Source: Pseudomonas segetis
Lineage (GTDB): Bacteria; Pseudomonadota; Gammaproteobacteria; Pseudomonadales; Pseudomonadaceae
DNA length: 64,000 nucleotides
Assembly: GCF_900188155.1 (NCBI RefSeq)
Contig: NZ_FZOG01000001.1
Location: 248,001-312,000, forward strand
Direction: 5' to 3'
In this document: positions 33,141 through 41,487 of the stretch, in pieces
How the letters are laid out: every line of letters begins with the position of its first letter
Position numbering within the stretch: the stretch's first letter is position 1
Position numbers and translations under genes: made by a program
Notes under the pieces: generated by a model
Seen by the model: the letters and a program-made list of their open reading frames with translations, nothing else
The model's database searches: none
Told to the model about the DNA's origin: nothing

Positions 33141-35015
33141 TTACTGGTTGGTGCTGGGGGCCGCGGCGGCTGTGTCGGACTGCGTTGTTGGTTCGCTTTT
33201 GGCCGCTGGTGTGCAGGTTGGTACGTCATCAATCAATGACACCAGCGTCCAGTCGGCTTCAGGTTCAAAATCCAGAGGCTGAGTGGCGACGTGGATCCAG
33301 CCTTTGGGGTCTCTCGCCATTAGCAGCAGAGCACTGTCCCCGTGCAGCTCTTGATACTCCTTCCAGCCGAATGCGGACTTCAGCGTGGTGGTGCGGATTT
33401 CCGCGCCTTTGCTCAGGCGACTGGCAAACTGTGGAAAGCTGATGGCTTCGCTGCCCAGGTTACGGCCGCGCACACCGTCACTGCTGCGATGCTTGTCCGA
33501 ACGTCGGCTGTCGCTGCCAGAGGGCAGGGTGAAGCGGTTTGTCGAGGCAAAGTCATGGCGGAAATGCATGCAGGCCAGGGCGTTTAGCTCGCTGGAAGGC
33601 GACAGTGCAATCAGGTGGCCAAGGCCAACCATGTCCAAATTGGCTTCGGCGTGCTGCGAAGTCGGGTTGCCGAAGTAGGTCGGCAGGTTGGCCATGCGTG
33701 CTGCGCGGGTGTTTTCCCAGCTGGAGTCGGTGAGCAATACGCGGTTGCCAAGGCTTTGCAGGGCTTTGCCCATGGCGCGGGCCACCGGGTTGGCGCCAAC
33801 GATCAGGAATCCACTGGGCGCGGGCTCGGCGACCTTCAGCAGACGCGCCAAGGGGCGCGCAGTGGCGCTTTGCAGCACCACGGTACCGATAATCACCAGG
33901 AATGTAAGCGGTACCAGCAACACTGCTTGCTCATCACCTGCCTCTTGCAGGCGCAGGGCGAAGATGGCCGATACTGCCGCCGCGACAATCCCGCGTGGAG
34001 CGATCCAGGCCAGCAGGCTTCGCTCGCGCCAGTTCAGGTTCGAGCCAAGGGTGCAGGCAAATACGCTGAGTGGCCGGGCGACAAACTGGATAATCGCCAG
34101 CAATACCAAGGTCACAGGTCCGAGGGCAATCAATGCTTTCAGGTCCAGGCGCGCGGCGAGCAGAATGAACAGCCCGGAAATCAGCAAAACGCTCAGGTTT
34201 TCCTTGAAGTGGAGGATTTGCCGGACATCAACGCCACGCATATTGGCCAGCCACATGCCCATGACGGTCACCGCCAGCAGCCCAGACTCGTGCATCAACT
34301 GGTTGGAAGTAATGAAAATACCCAGCACGGCGGCCAGGGATGCGAGGTTGTGCAGGTATTCGGGCAGCCAGTGGCGCTTGAGCACCTGGCCAAAGAGCCA
34401 GCCGCCAATGACCCCGAGTAGCGCGCCCGTGCCAATCACAGCACCAAAGGTTGAGAAGCTATGGCCCCATGGGCTGCCATCGTCGATGCTGACGATAAAG
34501 CTGAAGACCACGACCGCAAGCAGTGCGCCTATGGGGTCGATGGCAATGCCTTCCCAGCGCAGGATGTTGGCAATTGAGGCTTTGGGGCGCACCACGCGCA
34601 GCATCGGCACAATGACCGTTGGGCCTGTTACCAGCGTCAAGGTGCCGAAAAGCAGTGCCAGCTCCCAACTGAAACCGAGCAAATAGTGGGTCGCGCAGGC
34701 AATGACCGCCCAGGTGATTAGCGCGCCCCAAGTCACCAGGCGATGAACCACGGTGCCGATTTCTTTCCACTCTGACATGTGTAGTGTCAGGCTGCCTTCA
34801 AACAGGATCAGTGCCACGGCAAGCGATACCAGGGGGAACAGCAAGTCGCCAAATAGTGCTTGAGGGTCTAGAACGCCAGTGATAGGGCCTGCCAGCAAGC
34901 CGCTTAGCAGTAAAAATAAAATGGCTGGTAGGCGCAGGCGCCAAGCCAGCCATTGGCTGGCCAGGGCTGCTGCGCCGATGCCGCCAATGGCAAATAAAAT
35001 TTGTGTTTCGTTCAT
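33141..35015 (-). CDS. Sodium/proton antiporter (CPA family) with C-terminal soluble region
   Basis: A 624-residue cation/proton antiporter. The N-terminal 400 residues form about 12 transmembrane helices with EGIAIDPIGALLAVVVFSF, where the E-G-xxx-DP pattern is the ion-binding region of CPA1 exchangers. After residue 400 comes a Rossmann-like segment (SGFLIVGANPVARAMGKAL), resembling a TrkA-N/RCK nucleotide-binding domain, and a long soluble tail ending in a low-complexity Thr/Ala/Ser run. The ATG at 35015 has AAGGAG five bases upstream; a TTG three bases earlier is less likely. It probably exchanges Na+ or K+ for H+, gated by the soluble part (inference). Confidence 0.9.
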   Translation of the reverse strand: MNETQILFAIGGIGAAALASQWLAWRLRLPAILFLLLSGLLAGPITGVLDPQALFGDLLFPLVSLAVALILFEGSLTLHMSEWKEIGTVVHRLVTWGALITWAVIACATHYLLGFSWELALLFGTLTLVTGPTVIVPMLRVVRPKASIANILRWEGIAIDPIGALLAVVVFSFIVSIDDGSPWGHSFSTFGAVIGTGALLGVIGGWLFGQVLKRHWLPEYLHNLASLAAVLGIFITSNQLMHESGLLAVTVMGMWLANMRGVDVRQILHFKENLSVLLISGLFILLAARLDLKALIALGPVTLVLLAIIQFVARPLSVFACTLGSNLNWRERSLLAWIAPRGIVAAAVSAIFALRLQEAGDEQAVLLVPLTFLVIIGTVVLQSATARPLARLLKVAEPAPSGFLIVGANPVARAMGKALQSLGNRVLLTDSSWENTRAARMANLPTYFGNPTSQHAEANLDMVGLGHLIALSPSSELNALACMHFRHDFASTNRFTLPSGSDSRRSDKHRSSDGVRGRNLGSEAISFPQFASRLSKGAEIRTTTLKSAFGWKEYQELHGDSALLLMARDPKGWIHVATQPLDFEPEADWTLVSLIDDVPTCTPAAKSEPTTQSDTAAAAPSTNQ

Positions 35016-35061
35016 CAAGACTCCTTGTCACTGGTGCAGCGTTACTTGCTATGGAAGACTA

Positions 35062-35099
35062 AGGCGTCTCTGAAAAACTACTTTTTTCAGGAGACCCCT
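35062..35099. repeat. Minimal copy of the repeat: paired terminal inverted repeats only
   Basis: AGGCGTCTCTGAAAAA, a short spacer, then TTTTTTCAGGAGACCCCT: the two terminal inverted repeats of the dispersed element almost back to back, with the interior gone. It lies between the divergent antiporter and xerD genes and would fold as a stem-loop in RNA. Confidence 0.7.
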
Positions 35100-35129
35100 A
35101 AAGCGCACGCCACATTAAAGCAGTTACTT

Positions 35130-36026
35130 ATGCCGACGCTAGAACATCCGCTGATTGACCGGTTCCTTGAAGCATTATGGTTCGAAAAAGGCCTCTCCGC
35201 GCACACACGCGATGCCTATCACAGTGATTTGACTCATTTAAATGCTTGGCTCGACTCACGCGGCCTGACCCTGGAGGCGGCCGGACGCGAGGTTATTCTG
35301 GATCATCTGGCCTGGCGCTTGAATGAAGGTTACAAGGCTCGCTCCACCGCCCGGTTCTTATCCGGGCTGCGTGGCTTCTACCGTTACTTGTTGCGTGAAG
35401 GTGTAATTAGCCAGGACCCGACGCTGCAGATCGACCTGCCGCAATTGGGTCGTCCGTTGCCCAAGTCGCTGTCAGAAGCTGATGTCGAGGCGTTACTGGC
35501 CGCCCCTGAGTTGGACGATCCCATCGGTCTGCGTGATCGAGCCATGCTTGAAGTGCTCTACGCCTGCGGTTTACGGGTCAGCGAGTTGATTAGCCTGACG
35601 CTGGAGCAGGTGAACCTGCGCCAGGGCGTGCTGCGTGTATTGGGCAAGGGCAGCAAGGAGCGGCTGGTGCCGCTGGGCGAGGAGGCGATTGTCTGGATTG
35701 AACGCTATACCAAGGATGCCCGCGGTTTTCTACTCGGTGGCAAGCCCAGTGATGTGCTGTTTCCCAGCGCCCGTGGCGAGCAAATGACGCGCCAGACCTT
35801 TTGGCATCGCATCAAGCACCAGGCCAAGGTTGCCGGTATCGCCAAGTCATTGTCGCCACATACGCTACGCCATGCCTTTGCCACGCACTTGCTCAACCAT
35901 GGCGCCGACCTGCGCGTGGTGCAGATGCTGTTAGGCCATAGCGATCTGTCGACCACCCAAATCTACACGCACATCGTCCGGGCCCGTCTGCAAGAGTTGC
36001 ATGCGGTTCATCATCCGCGCGGATAA
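35130..36026 (+). CDS. xerD: Site-specific tyrosine recombinase XerD
   Basis: With XerC it resolves chromosome dimers at dif under FtsK control. The 298-residue protein has the N-terminal core-binding SAM-like domain (1-110) and the catalytic domain with the tyrosine-recombinase residues: R in YACGLRVSELISL, K in GKGSKERLVPLG, HxxR in SPHTLRHAFATHLL, and the nucleophilic Tyr in LGHSDLSTTQIYTHI. Length equals Pseudomonas XerD. The frame is open to 35001; the ATG at 35130 is chosen by homology, since the ribosome-binding site is weak. It is a core gene next to dsbC, so this is not a mobile-element integrase. Confidence 0.96.
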   Translation: MPTLEHPLIDRFLEALWFEKGLSAHTRDAYHSDLTHLNAWLDSRGLTLEAAGREVILDHLAWRLNEGYKARSTARFLSGLRGFYRYLLREGVISQDPTLQIDLPQLGRPLPKSLSEADVEALLAAPELDDPIGLRDRAMLEVLYACGLRVSELISLTLEQVNLRQGVLRVLGKGSKERLVPLGEEAIVWIERYTKDARGFLLGGKPSDVLFPSARGEQMTRQTFWHRIKHQAKVAGIAKSLSPHTLRHAFATHLLNHGADLRVVQMLLGHSDLSTTQIYTHIVRARLQELHAVHHPRG

Positions 36027-36108
36027 GAGGCTGTTTGGCGCAGCCCAGCAGGGCCGAATTATGGTAGTCTCCAGCCTCCGAAATTTGCGCTGCTCTGTAG
36101 GAGAACCC

Positions 36109-36837
36109 ATGCGCTTAACCCGAATTATTGCGTGCGCAGCATTGGCACTGTTGAGTAGTGTGGCCTTTGCTGACGAGGCAGAACAGGCTATCCGTAAAAC
36201 GCTGGACACCTTGCAGATCGACGTTCCGGTCGAGAGCGTCACCGCCAGCCCGCTCAAAGGCTTGTACGAAGTCAAGCTTGCAGGTGGCCGGGTGATTTAT
36301 GCCAGTGCTGATGGCCAGTTCGTGATGCAGGGCTATTTGTTCCAGATGCAAAATGGCGCGCCGGTCAACTTGACTGAAAAGGCTGAAAGCCAGGGCATCG
36401 CCAAGGCCATCAACAATATTCCACAGGCTGAAATGGTGGTTTACCCGGCGACGGGCAAGGCCAAGACCCATATCACCGTGTTTACCGACACCACATGCCC
36501 TTATTGCCACAAGCTGCATGGCGAAGTGGCCGAATTGAACAAGCAAGGCATCGAGGTGCGTTATCTTGCCTTCCCGCGCCAGGGGCTTGGCTCGGCAGGT
36601 GACAAGCAACTGCAAGCTGTGTGGTGTTCCAAGGATCGCCGCGACGCCATGGATAAAATGGTCGAGGGCGAGAACATTTCGGCTGCAGCCTGTACCAACC
36701 CGGTGTCCAAGCAGTTTGCCCTTGGACAATCCATCGGTGTACGTGGGACGCCCGCTGTGGTGCTTGCCAACGGTCAGTTGATCCCCGGCTACCAGCCGGC
36801 TGCTCAACTTGGCGCCCAGGCACTTGCAGCCCAGTAA
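36109..36837 (+). CDS. dsbC: Thiol:disulfide interchange protein DsbC
   Basis: Periplasmic disulfide isomerase that repairs wrong disulfides, kept reduced by DsbD. The 242-residue precursor has a signal peptide (MRLTRIIACAALALLSSVAFA, cleavage after residue 21), an N-terminal dimerisation domain (about 22-80) and a thioredoxin-fold catalytic domain with CPYC at 130-133, a second cysteine pair (WCSKD and AACTNP) and the cis-proline region GVRGTPAVVL. The ATG at 36109 follows TAGGAG. Followed by two terminator-like hairpins before hom. Confidence 0.96.
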   Translation: MRLTRIIACAALALLSSVAFADEAEQAIRKTLDTLQIDVPVESVTASPLKGLYEVKLAGGRVIYASADGQFVMQGYLFQMQNGAPVNLTEKAESQGIAKAINNIPQAEMVVYPATGKAKTHITVFTDTTCPYCHKLHGEVAELNKQGIEVRYLAFPRQGLGSAGDKQLQAVWCSKDRRDAMDKMVEGENISAAACTNPVSKQFALGQSIGVRGTPAVVLANGQLIPGYQPAAQLGAQALAAQ

Positions 36838-36869
36838 TAGCTGGCGATTTGACCCTGTTGCAGGGCAGA

Positions 36870-36898
36870 TTGACTAATACCTAGCCGCTTCGTAATGT
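36870..36898 (+). promoter_or_regulatory. Possible hom promoter
   Basis: TTGACT (36870-36875) is 17 bases from TAATGT (36893-36898). The -35 is good (5/6) and the -10 weak (3/6). If used, transcription would start near 36906 and run through the hairpin at 36916-36941. Confidence 0.35.
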
Positions 36899-36941
36899 GC
36901 GGCTCTCTTTTTATGCGACCGACTTATGAGTCGGTCGTTTT
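36883..36941 (+). terminator. Tandem terminator hairpins between dsbC and hom
   Basis: First: AGCCGC (36883-36888) with GCGGCT (36899-36904), then CTCTTTTT. Second: CGACCGACT (36916-36924), loop TATG, AGTCGGTCG (36929-36937), then TTTT. Both have T-rich tails. The second ends 25 bases before the hom start. Confidence 0.75.
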
Positions 36942-36965
36942 GTGCAGTACAGATGGGAGTTCAGT

Positions 36966-38270
36966 GTGAAACCGGTCAAAGTAGGCATTTGTGGTTTAGG
37001 TACTGTCGGTGGCGGTACATTCAACGTGCTCAAGCGTAACGCAGAAGAAATCGCGCGACGTGCTGGGCGTGGCATTGAAGTGGCGCAAATTGCGCAGCGT
37101 TCAGCTAACCCGCAATGCGATACGACCGGCACTGCAATTACCAACGATGTCTTCGAGTTGGTCAGCAATCCTGAAATTGAAGTGGTTGTCGAGCTTATTG
37201 GTGGCAGCACGCTTGCCCGTGACCTGGTGCTCAAGGCCATTGAAAACGGCAAGCATGTGGTGACCGCCAACAAGGCGCTGATTGCGGTCCATGGCAACGA
37301 GATTTTTGCCAAGGCCCGCGAGAAAGGCGTAATTGTTGCGTTTGAAGCGGCGGTCGCAGGCGGTATTCCCGTGATCAAGGCGATCCGCGAAGGCCTGGCG
37401 GCCAACCGTATCAACTGGCTGGCGGGCATCATCAACGGTACCGGCAACTTTATCCTCAGCGAAATGCGTGAAAAAGGCCGTGCCTTCGCCGATGTGCTGG
37501 CTGAGGCGCAAGCTCTGGGCTATGCCGAGGCTGACCCGACCTTCGACGTCGAAGGGATCGATGCGGCGCACAAGCTGACCATTCTTGCCTCGATTGCCTT
37601 TGGTATCCCGTTGCAGTTCGACAAGGCCTATACCGAGGGCATCACCAAACTGACCACCGCGGACGTCAACTATGCGGACGCGCTGGGTTATCGCATCAAG
37701 CATTTGGGTGTTGCGCGGCGTACTGAAGCGGGCATCGAGCTTCGTGTACACCCGACGCTGATCCCGGCTGATCGGTTGATCGCCAATGTCAACGGCGTGA
37801 TGAATGCGGTCATGGTCAATGGTGACGCCGTGGGCTCGACCCTGTACTACGGGGCTGGCGCCGGTATGGAGCCAACCGCTTCGTCGGTGGTGGCCGATTT
37901 GGTCGACGTTGTACGCGCGCTGACCACTGACCCGACCAACCATGTGCCGCACCTGGCGTTTCAGCCAGACGCGCTGTCTGATCACCCGATCTTGCCGATC
38001 AATGCCTGCGAGAGCGCTTACTACCTGCGCATTCAAGCCAAGGATCGCCCGGGGGTTCTGGCTCAGGTGGCCAGCATTCTGTCGGCTCGCGGTATCAATA
38101 TCGAGTCGATCATGCAGAAAGAAGTCGAAGAACATGACGGTTTGGTGCCAATGATCCTGGTCACCCACCGTGTCGTCGAATCGCAGATCGATGAAGCCAT
38201 CACCGCGCTCGAGGCGTTGGATGATATCGCTGGCAGCGTTGTGCGTATCCGCGTCGAACAACTGGTCTAA
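36966..38270 (+). CDS. hom: Homoserine dehydrogenase
   Basis: Reduces aspartate semialdehyde to homoserine with NAD(P)H, the branch to threonine and methionine. The 434-residue protein begins VKPVKVGICGLGTVGGGTFN (Rossmann loop), has the catalytic domain with EAAVAGGIPVIKAIREGL and GIINGTGNFILSEM, and ends in an ACT domain (about 350-430; YYLRIQAKDRPGVLAQVA), which usually gives threonine feedback. The start is GTG at 36966 with GGGAG upstream. thrC follows after 11 bases in the same operon. Confidence 0.97.
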   Translation: MKPVKVGICGLGTVGGGTFNVLKRNAEEIARRAGRGIEVAQIAQRSANPQCDTTGTAITNDVFELVSNPEIEVVVELIGGSTLARDLVLKAIENGKHVVTANKALIAVHGNEIFAKAREKGVIVAFEAAVAGGIPVIKAIREGLAANRINWLAGIINGTGNFILSEMREKGRAFADVLAEAQALGYAEADPTFDVEGIDAAHKLTILASIAFGIPLQFDKAYTEGITKLTTADVNYADALGYRIKHLGVARRTEAGIELRVHPTLIPADRLIANVNGVMNAVMVNGDAVGSTLYYGAGAGMEPTASSVVADLVDVVRALTTDPTNHVPHLAFQPDALSDHPILPINACESAYYLRIQAKDRPGVLAQVASILSARGINIESIMQKEVEEHDGLVPMILVTHRVVESQIDEAITALEALDDIAGSVVRIRVEQLV

Positions 38271-38281
38271 GGGAGAACCAT

Positions 38282-39691
38282 ATGCGTTATATCAGCACCC
38301 GTGGCCAGGCACCGGCCCTGAATTTCGAAGATGTATTGCTGGCCGGTCTGGCCAGTGACGGCGGTCTCTATGTACCGGAGAACTTGCCACGTTTCACCCA
38401 GGAAGAGATTGCCTCCTGGGCGGGTTTGCCTTACCACGAGCTGGCTTTCCGGGTCATGCGTCCGTTCGTAACGGGCAGTATCCCGGATGCCGATTTCAAG
38501 AAGATCCTTGAAGAAACCTACGGCGTGTTTGCCCACAGTGCGGTTGCGCCCCTACGCCAGTTGAACGGCAACGAGTGGGTGCTTGAGCTGTTTCATGGCC
38601 CAACACTGGCATTCAAGGACTTCGCCCTGCAGTTATTGGGCCGCCTGCTTGACTACGTGCTGGAGAAGCGCGGCGAGCGCGTGGTGATCATGGGCGCCAC
38701 CTCGGGTGATACCGGTTCTGCCGCGATTGAAGGCTGCCGCCGTTGTGAAAACGTCGATATCTTCATCCTGCATCCGCACAACCGCGTGTCCGAGGTCCAG
38801 CGTCGGCAGATGACCACCATTCTCGGTGAGAACATCCATAACATCGCAGTCGAAGGTAACTTCGATGACTGCCAGGAGATGGTCAAGGATAGCTTTGCTG
38901 ACCAGGGCTTCCTCAAGGGCACGCGTTTGGTCGCGGTAAACTCGATCAACTGGGCGCGGATCATGGCCCAGATCGTTTACTACTTCCACGCGTCCTTGCA
39001 GCTTGGTGGGCCAGCGCGCTCGGTGGCATTCTCGGTGCCAACCGGCAACTTCGGCGACATCTTTGCTGGCTACCTGGCGCGTAACATGGGCTTGCCGATC
39101 AGCCAACTGATCGTGGCGACCAATCGTAATGATATCCTGCATCGCTTTATGAGCGGTAACCAGTATGCCAAGGAAACCCTGCACCCAACGCTGTCGCCGT
39201 CGATGGACATCATGGTGTCCTCTAACTTTGAGCGGCTGTTGTTCGACATGCATGGCCGTAATGGCGCCACCATTGCCGAACTGATGGCCAGCTTCAAGAA
39301 AGGTGGTGGTTTCAGCGTCGAGCAGGATCGCTGGAGCGAAACCCGCAAGCTGTTTGATTCGCTGGCCGTGGATGATGCCGCCACCTGCGAAACCATTGCC
39401 GAGGTCTACAAGGAATGCGGCGAGTTGCTCGACCCGCACACGGCGATTGGGGTCAAGGCCGCTCGTGAGTGTCGCCGTAGCCTGAGCGTGCCGATGGTCA
39501 TTCTTGGTACTGCACACCCGGTCAAGTTCCCGGAGGCGGTCGAGAAGGCCAATATCGGCCAGGCCCCGGCGTTGCCGCCACACCTGGCTGACCTGTTCGA
39601 GCGTGAAGAGCGCTGCACGGTGCTGGCCAATGACCTCAAAGCGGTGCAGGGCTTTGTCACTGCCCACGGCAATCGTGGAAAACCGCTTTAA
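38282..39691 (+). CDS. thrC: Threonine synthase
   Basis: PLP enzyme converting O-phosphohomoserine to threonine. The 469-residue protein is the long bacterial type, with the N-terminal MRYISTRGQAPALNFEDVLL, the PLP lysine in FHGPTLAFKDFALQLLG, the phosphate-binding GATSGDTGSAAIEG and SVPTGNFGDIFAGYLA. The ATG at 38282 has GGGAGAA upstream. It is the distal gene of the hom-thrC pair; a decayed repeat copy starts right at its stop codon. Confidence 0.98.
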   Translation: MRYISTRGQAPALNFEDVLLAGLASDGGLYVPENLPRFTQEEIASWAGLPYHELAFRVMRPFVTGSIPDADFKKILEETYGVFAHSAVAPLRQLNGNEWVLELFHGPTLAFKDFALQLLGRLLDYVLEKRGERVVIMGATSGDTGSAAIEGCRRCENVDIFILHPHNRVSEVQRRQMTTILGENIHNIAVEGNFDDCQEMVKDSFADQGFLKGTRLVAVNSINWARIMAQIVYYFHASLQLGGPARSVAFSVPTGNFGDIFAGYLARNMGLPISQLIVATNRNDILHRFMSGNQYAKETLHPTLSPSMDIMVSSNFERLLFDMHGRNGATIAELMASFKKGGGFSVEQDRWSETRKLFDSLAVDDAATCETIAEVYKECGELLDPHTAIGVKAARECRRSLSVPMVILGTAHPVKFPEAVEKANIGQAPALPPHLADLFEREERCTVLANDLKAVQGFVTAHGNRGKPL

Positions 39692-39780
39692 GGGCTCCTG
39701 AAACCACTGCGTTCGATATTACAGGGCCAGCCGTTGATCGTTGCGCCTTGTCTTATTGCCGCTTGCTAGCTGTTCTGGGG
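39692..39780. repeat. Internally deleted copy of the MITE-like repeat
   Basis: GGGCTCCTGAAACCACTGCG and TTCGATATTAC match the left end of the 10567 and 23013 copies; GATCGTTGCGCCTTGT matches the right part of the 23013 copy. The middle is missing. The right border is blurred. It abuts the thrC stop codon. Confidence 0.6.
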
Positions 39781-39804
39781 CAATTTGCACTTTGGTGTAG
39801 AAAG

Positions 39805-39837
39805 AAGGTCGGTAACCTTAGGGTGCCGGCCTTTTTT
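39805..39837 (+). terminator. Terminator of hom-thrC
   Basis: AAGGTCGGTAACC pairs imperfectly (with G-T wobbles) with GGTGCCGGCCTT and is followed by a T-run (CTTTTTTG). Confidence 0.75.
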
Positions 39838-39980
39838 GTGGCGGTCATTTAGATTTATCCCCAATTTTTTATCAACTGCGTGGCGATACTTGCTAGGGTA
39901 GTTGGCAGCGCATCGAAAGCTGTCGCCTGGCAGCGTTTTCGTGTACTGCCCGTGAGGGCTGAACTGGAAAGGAGGCTGCC

Positions 39981-41423
39981 ATGTCGCTGCGTAATGCTGT
40001 CCAGCTAATTTGTTATCCCAACCGCCTGGGTAATAACCTTGCTGACCTCTACACCGTGATCGACCGCTATCTGGGCGACACCATAGGTGGCGTGCATATC
40101 CTGCCGCTGTATCCATCCAATGCCGACAGTGGCTTTTCACCGCTGACCCATGCTGAGGTGGATCCGGCATTTGGCACCTGGGCGGATGTCGAACGCATCA
40201 CTGCCCGCTATGACCTGTGCCTGGACTTGACCATCAACCATATTTCCGATGAGTCGGTTGAGTTCAAGGATTTTCTTAAAAACGGCACGGCCTCGGCCTA
40301 TGCCGACCTGTTCGTACAGGTCGATCGACTTGGTCCCATCAGCCCGCAAGACTTGGCGCTGATCCATATCCGCAAGGAAAAGGAACCGTTTCGCGAGGTG
40401 CAGTTTGCCAACGGTGAGCGCGGGCGGGTCTGGTGTACTTTTACCGAGCAGCAAATCGACCTGGATTACACGGCCGCCCATACCTATCAGTTGATGGAAG
40501 GCTATATCGCCTTTCTCGCCGCACGTGGGGTCAAGTTGTTCCGCCTCGATGCATTTGGCTACACCACCAAGCGCATTGGCAGCAGTTGTTTTCTGGTTGA
40601 GCCCGAGGTCTATCGGATTCTCGAATGGTTCCGTGATACGACCCAGAAATACGGGGCCGAAACCCTGCCCGAGGTACACGATCACACCAGTTACCAGTAC
40701 GCCATCTCCCGTCGAGGCATGCGGCCCTATGCCTTCGCCTTGCCGCCATTAATCCTGCATTGCCTGCTCGAAGGCAGCAGCCGGTACCTGAGGAACTGGC
40801 TGCGCATGTGCCCGCGTAACCAGGTGACAGTGCTCGATACTCACGACGGTATTTGTATTCCGGATGTCGAAGGCGTGCTGCCGGAAGACCAGATCAAGGC
40901 ATTGGTCGCCAATGTCTCGGAGCGCAGTGCCGACCCGATCATGCGTCGCTCGGCGGTGAATGTGCATAGCGTCGGCGCCATTTACCAACTGACCTGCACC
41001 TTCTATGAAGCGCTGCAGTGTGACGATGATGCCTATATTGTCGCGCGCGCCATTCAGTTCTTCACTCCGGGTATCCCGCAGGTGTATTACGTCGGCCTGC
41101 TGGCCGGTGCCAATGACTATGGCTTGTTGGAAAGCAGTGGCGAGGCGCGTGACATCAACCGTCATTACTACAGCTTCGAGGAAATCGACCAGCAAATGCA
41201 GCGGCCAGTGGTCCAGCGCTTGCTTGAACTGATGCGCTTTCGCAGTCATTACCCGGCGTTTGAGGGTCGCTTCGAGCTTAACTCCTCGATCGACAGTCGG
41301 GTGTTGATGGGCTGGCGCCACGGCGAGTTTTATTGTCGGCTGGATATCGACTTGGTCGCCAAGACAGCTGTGATCAATTACCGCGATGTCGAGGGCTGTT
41401 GCGAGCGGGAAATGCAGTGCTGA
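39981..41423 (+). CDS. GH13_18 sugar phosphorylase (sucrose or glucosylglycerol phosphorylase type)
   Basis: A 480-residue cytoplasmic glycoside phosphorylase of GH13 subfamily 18, releasing glucose 1-phosphate from an alpha-glucoside. It follows the sucrose phosphorylase pattern: VQLICYPNRLGNNLADLY, nucleophile D190 in FRLDAFGY, acid/base E231 in LPEVHDH, stabiliser D289 in VLDTHDGI, and GIPQVYYVGLLAGANDYGLL. The position of Gln345 in Bifidobacterium sucrose phosphorylase is Gln here (IYQL, Q336). The loop with RPRPGLPF in that enzyme is replaced by IRKEKEPF, so the acceptor may differ. A very strong ribosome-binding site (AAAGGAGG) precedes the ATG. No sugar transporter is adjacent. Confidence 0.87.
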   Translation: MSLRNAVQLICYPNRLGNNLADLYTVIDRYLGDTIGGVHILPLYPSNADSGFSPLTHAEVDPAFGTWADVERITARYDLCLDLTINHISDESVEFKDFLKNGTASAYADLFVQVDRLGPISPQDLALIHIRKEKEPFREVQFANGERGRVWCTFTEQQIDLDYTAAHTYQLMEGYIAFLAARGVKLFRLDAFGYTTKRIGSSCFLVEPEVYRILEWFRDTTQKYGAETLPEVHDHTSYQYAISRRGMRPYAFALPPLILHCLLEGSSRYLRNWLRMCPRNQVTVLDTHDGICIPDVEGVLPEDQIKALVANVSERSADPIMRRSAVNVHSVGAIYQLTCTFYEALQCDDDAYIVARAIQFFTPGIPQVYYVGLLAGANDYGLLESSGEARDINRHYYSFEEIDQQMQRPVVQRLLELMRFRSHYPAFEGRFELNSSIDSRVLMGWRHGEFYCRLDIDLVAKTAVINYRDVEGCCEREMQC

Positions 41424-41457
41424 AAAAAGCGCCAATGACGCAGTGTCATTGGCGCTT
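41423..41457 (-). terminator. Terminator of the AtoE-type transporter gene
   Basis: AAGCGCCAATGAC (41427-41439), loop GCAGT, GTCATTGGCGCTT (41445-41457): a perfect 13-bp stem. Read on the minus strand it ends in a T-run (GCTTTTTTC) that touches the GH13 stop codon, so it mainly serves the minus-strand gene and may also stop the GH13 transcript. Confidence 0.82.
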
Positions 41458-41487
41458 GGCTTACCAGGGGTGGATGGAAGCTGTTGC

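Noticed and set aside
35130..36026. Tyrosine recombinase as a sign of a mobile element
   Set aside because: Sequence, length and position beside dsbC identify it as the core XerD; there are no attachment repeats or cargo genes.
36913..36969. An 18-codon upstream frame overlapping the hom start
   Set aside because: There is no ribosome-binding site, no run of threonine or isoleucine codons, and the hairpin explains the sequence better; it is kept only as a side remark in the hom finding.
37101..39667. Long open frames antisense to hom and thrC (386 and 344 codons)
   Set aside because: Both overlap essential, clearly coding genes on the plus strand, and their translations show no family features.
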